In this document: positions 57,614 through 60,537 of the stretch, piece after piece
Layout of the letters: the number at the start of each line of letters is the position of its first letter
How positions within the stretch are numbered: position 1 is the first letter of the stretch
Assembly: GCF_000272405.2 (NCBI RefSeq)
Contig: NZ_AJZM02000002.1
Coordinates: 1 to 60,537, forward strand
Length of the DNA stretch: 60,537 bases
Source of the DNA: Vibrio tasmaniensis 1F-187
Lineage (GTDB): Bacteria; Pseudomonadota; Gammaproteobacteria; Enterobacterales; Vibrionaceae
Direction of reading: 5' to 3'
The notes under the pieces: model-generated
Databases searched by the model: none
What the model was told of the DNA's origin: nothing
What the model saw: only the letters and a program-made list of their open reading frames with translations
Program-made: the position numbers and the translations under genes

Positions 57614-59371
57614 CTATTCTTGAAACTTGTTTTCATCAGCAGGGACATTGAGTATTTGCAGTGCACCCTTCATGATTTCAGAAAAAACGGGGGCAGCAAC
57701 TGAACCACCATAGTAAAGGTCACCTTGCGGCTCATTGACTACGACAACCAGAGCTACTCTTGGATCGCTGACTGGAGCAAAACCCGACGTTATAGCAATA
57801 TACTCATCACTATAGCCACCCGCAGCAGCTTTACGAGATGTACCCGTTTTTGCCGCAACTCGATAACCCGGAACAGCGGCTCTGGTTGCAGTTCCGCCCT
57901 TTTGAGTCACGCCTTCTAACATTTGCAATACCATCTCTGCATTTTCACGTTTGATGATCTGCTTTGAGAAATCTTGGTCGTTGCTTTTAATGATATGAAT
58001 CGGTTCATACATGCCTTTGTTGGCTAACGTTGCGTAAGCATGAGCCAACTGAAGCGGGGTCACAGATAAGCCATAACCAAAGGATAGCGTCGCGATTTCG
58101 AACTTGGACCAACGGCGACGGTTAGGAAAAATACCACTCGTTTCACCCACGAGATTTAGCCCAGACATTTCGCCTAAACCAACCGAACTGTACATACCAA
58201 GTAACGCTTCAAGCGGCATATCAAGCGCTAATTTCGCAACGCCGATGTTACTTGATTTTTTAAGGATCAAGGCTAAATCAGCCTTGCCCACTTTAGAGGT
58301 ATCACGTACTCGGCTACCTCCAATTTGCATGATGCCATTACCCGTATCAATAATAGATTTCGCATCAGCTGTACCATTTTCTAATGCGGCGAGCACCACA
58401 AAAGGTTTCACTGTTGAGCCGGGCTCCATAGCATCGGTCAGCACGCGGTTTCGCATTTTAAAGCTTTGTAAATCAGAGCGGTTGTTCGGGTTGTAAGACG
58501 GTGCATTGACCATGGCTAACACAGCGCCCGTTTTCACATCGAGTAATACTGCAGAGCCTGAGGTCGCTTTATGATCGGCCACCGCTTGCTTAATCGCTCG
58601 ATAGGCTATCGCCTGCAATCGTTGATCGATGGTGAGTTCTAGTGGTTTGCCTTCTTCGCGTTCTTCTAACGCAATGTTTTCGACAACGCGTCCGTAGCGG
58701 TCTTTACGAATCGTTCGCTTGCCTGCTTCGCCCGTAAGCCATTTATCGTAACTGCGTTCAACCCCTTCCAGGCCGTGCCCATCAATTCCGGTCACACCGA
58801 TAAGGTGTGCACTGACTTCACCTGCAGGGTAGTAACGTCGAGATTCCGCTTTTAGGCCCACACCCACCAGCTTAAGTTCACGGATATACTTAGCCATCGC
58901 AGGGCTAACTTGTCTTTGTAGATAAATAAATCGACGGGATTTATTGCTAGAGATCTTATCGATCATCGATTGTCGCTGTAGGCCAAGTACATCGGCTAAC
59001 GCATACCAACGATCAATCTGGGCCATACCATTTTTATCGAAAATCGTTTTTGGGTCGGCCCATACAGCCTCAACGGGAACACTCACAGCAAGCGGCTCGC
59101 CATTGCGGTCAGAGATAATACCGCGAGCAGAAGGAATAGCCTTAACACGCACTGAGCGAAGATCGCCCTGACGAATTAAGTTATCGGGTTCAATGATTTG
59201 GATGTAAGCCACACGGCCAACGAGTGCAGCAAAGGCTAGAAACACGAAAGCAATAACAACGTTGAAACGCCATTTAATAAGAATTGGATCCGAATCCTTT
59301 TCGCTCTTCACTCGCTCTTTCGTTGATTCATTAACGGTTTTTGCGGGTGTTTTTTCCTTTTTACCGGTCAT
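57614..59371 (-). CDS. ftsI: Septal peptidoglycan transpeptidase FtsI (PBP3)
   Basis: This is the division-specific class B penicillin-binding protein. The 585 residues have a charged cytoplasmic tail, one membrane helix (about 37-57), a pedestal domain, and a transpeptidase domain with catalytic S319 (EPGSTVKPF), SSN (KKSSNIG) and KTG (AAKTGTSRK). The cytoplasmic tail is Lys/Glu-rich. Its ATG overlaps the ftsL stop by 4 bp. Confidence 0.97.
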   Translation of the reverse strand: MTGKKEKTPAKTVNESTKERVKSEKDSDPILIKWRFNVVIAFVFLAFAALVGRVAYIQIIEPDNLIRQGDLRSVRVKAIPSARGIISDRNGEPLAVSVPVEAVWADPKTIFDKNGMAQIDRWYALADVLGLQRQSMIDKISSNKSRRFIYLQRQVSPAMAKYIRELKLVGVGLKAESRRYYPAGEVSAHLIGVTGIDGHGLEGVERSYDKWLTGEAGKRTIRKDRYGRVVENIALEEREEGKPLELTIDQRLQAIAYRAIKQAVADHKATSGSAVLLDVKTGAVLAMVNAPSYNPNNRSDLQSFKMRNRVLTDAMEPGSTVKPFVVLAALENGTADAKSIIDTGNGIMQIGGSRVRDTSKVGKADLALILKKSSNIGVAKLALDMPLEALLGMYSSVGLGEMSGLNLVGETSGIFPNRRRWSKFEIATLSFGYGLSVTPLQLAHAYATLANKGMYEPIHIIKSNDQDFSKQIIKRENAEMVLQMLEGVTQKGGTATRAAVPGYRVAAKTGTSRKAAAGGYSDEYIAITSGFAPVSDPRVALVVVVNEPQGDLYYGGSVAAPVFSEIMKGALQILNVPADENKFQE

Positions 59372-59685
59372 TTCAGTGTGATCACAACTTCTTTGTCGGA
59401 GTCTGGACGTTTCATGTCTAGCTCTCTTTTTGCCGATGCTTGAACGCGGCTGTGTTCTGCTAGCGCCGTCTCTTCAAGCATTAAATTTCGCCACTCATCA
59501 TCAAGTTGTTCCCGCTCCACCAATGCCATGTCTTTTTGCGTAATCGCCTGACGTGATACATGTGTCGTAAGAACGACCCCCATCGCACTCGCAAAGATGC
59601 AGATAAGAAGCCCCAATGGGACTTTACCCACGGAGAGCAAATCAAAAAAGATTATCTTGGCTAAGTTGGGTTTGGAGGTCTTCAT
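59368..59685 (-). CDS. ftsL: Cell division protein FtsL
   Basis: This 105-residue bitopic protein has a membrane helix (about 21-41) and a periplasmic coiled coil (45-90, EREQLDDEWRNLMLEETALAEHSRV) that pairs with FtsB. Its position between rsmH and ftsI is diagnostic. It starts 3 bp after the rsmH stop. Confidence 0.95.
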   Translation of the reverse strand: MKTSKPNLAKIIFFDLLSVGKVPLGLLICIFASAMGVVLTTHVSRQAITQKDMALVEREQLDDEWRNLMLEETALAEHSRVQASAKRELDMKRPDSDKEVVITLK

Positions 59686-59688
59686 TGA

Positions 59689-60537
59689 CTATAGCTTTTC
59701 TGCGATTCGTAGTACTGAACTACGCGAACGAGTATTCTCATCCACTTCATCTTTAGAAGGCTTGATTGCTTTACCAATTGGTTTCAGATCGGCACTGCCT
59801 AGCGCTTTGATCTGCTCTTCAGTTAGTGGCAGGCCATGTGGTACTTGCGGTCCTTGGCTCTCTTTACGTATAAAGCGCTTCACCATACGGTCTTCAAGCG
59901 AGTGGAAACTGATAACAGAGATACGACCTTGAGGAGCAAGGATGCTTGCCGCGCCTTTCAGTGCGGTATCGATCTCTTCTAGTTCACTGTTAATGTAGAT
60001 ACGGAATGCTTGGAAAGCACGTGTTGCTGGGTGTTTTTTCTCTTTGAAGCTTTTTGGAGCGACATCAGAGATAAGCTTAGCCAGTTGACCAGTGCGCGTT
60101 AGCGGTTCGTTCTCTTCATTCTCTTGATAAGCAATGATGCCTTTCGCGATACGACGAGCGTGTTTGTCTTCACCGAACTCACGAATAACCCATGTGATGT
60201 CATCAAGATCAGCTTCAACCAACCACTGAGAAACAGGAATGCCGGTTGTTGGATCCATACGCATATCAAGCGGGCCATCTTTCATAAAGCTAAAGCCACG
60301 TTCAGCATCATCCAGCTGTGGTGAAGAGACACCTAAATCCAGCAATACGCCATCCACTTGACCGACTAAGTCATAACGCTCTGCATATTCAGCCATACCT
60401 GAGAACGGGCCGTGAATAATCGTAAAACGAGGGTCATCAATCTTTTGTGCTTCGGCAATCGCTTGTGGATCGCGGTCGATACTAAAGAGTCTTCCATTCT
60501 CGCCCAGTTTAGACAGGATTGTACGGCTGTGACCACC
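59689..60537 (-). CDS. rsmH: 16S rRNA (cytosine(1402)-N(4))-methyltransferase, partial
   Basis: The 5' end of this gene lies outside the window. The visible 282 codons start inside the SAM-binding motif ([12 protein letters not shown]), so about 35 N-terminal residues are missing. [52 protein letters not shown] and [14 protein letters not shown] identify RsmH (MraW), which N4-methylates C1402 of 16S rRNA. Reading starts at the window edge; an internal ATG at 60396 is not the start. It is the first dcw gene seen here; mraZ is presumably beyond the edge. Confidence 0.96.
   Translation of the reverse strand, partial: GGHSRTILSKLGENGRLFSIDRDPQAIAEAQKIDDPRFTIIHGPFSGMAEYAERYDLVGQVDGVLLDLGVSSPQLDDAERGFSFMKDGPLDMRMDPTTGIPVSQWLVEADLDDITWVIREFGEDKHARRIAKGIIAYQENEENEPLTRTGQLAKLISDVAPKSFKEKKHPATRAFQAFRIYINSELEEIDTALKGAASILAPQGRISVISFHSLEDRMVKRFIRKESQGPQVPHGLPLTEEQIKALGSADLKPIGKAIKPSKDEVDENTRSRSSVLRIAEKL

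Overview
The window looks like a chromosome segment of a marine Vibrio, probably near the Splendidus clade (the genus is secure from gene content, order and protein similarity; the clade is an inference). It is almost wholly core genome. I see no rRNA, tRNA, CRISPR array, prophage or intact insertion sequence.

Positions 1-16,000 hold metabolic and anaerobic-control genes. From the left these are a possible 36-codon His-rich small gene whose ribosome binding site can be masked by an RNA stem, nfo (endonuclease IV), and grcA (spare glycyl-radical subunit) behind two FNR boxes. The thrABC operon follows, with an attenuator and a readable thrL leader peptide, then an orphan small outer-membrane-like protein and an RraA-like protein. 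The Arc two-component system comes next: arcA reads rightward, and arcB with a tightly coupled lipoprotein gene reads leftward towards it. A PAS-GGDEF diguanylate cyclase and the radical SAM protein YhcC follow.

Positions 16,000-28,500 hold two complete glutamate synthase operons in tandem. The first (gltB1-gltD1) resembles the Bacillus-type enzyme and has a structured leader, including a possible pseudoknot. The second (gltB2-gltD2) is the E. coli type. In E. coli yhcC lies next to the only gltBD, so the first operon looks inserted between yhcC and the ancestral gltBD.

Positions 28,500-34,200 carry a DUF1499 lipoprotein, mtnN, a degenerate CobD/CbiB-like membrane protein, btuF, a TRIC-type membrane protein, a LysR regulator and a TSUP-family (YfcA-like) permease whose gene overlaps lysR tail to tail. 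Positions 34,300-40,100 carry carAB and dapB, all leftward.

Positions 40,100-60,537 hold mutT and secA, then a terminator, then the division and cell wall (dcw) cluster, all leftward. In transcription order the cluster is rsmH (cut by the window edge), ftsL, ftsI, murE, murF, mraY, murD, ftsW, murG, murC, ftsQ, ftsA, ftsZ, lpxC. Genes overlap or nearly touch down to murC. There is no ddlB between murC and ftsQ, and no secM-like gene between lpxC and secA.

The most unusual signals are the masked small ORF at the left edge, the folded leader of gltB1, an ArcB with a single cysteine (the partner of the known E. coli redox pair is tyrosine), a CobD-like protein lacking the family's conserved polar residues, and a 20-bp tandem array between arcB and the cyclase gene.
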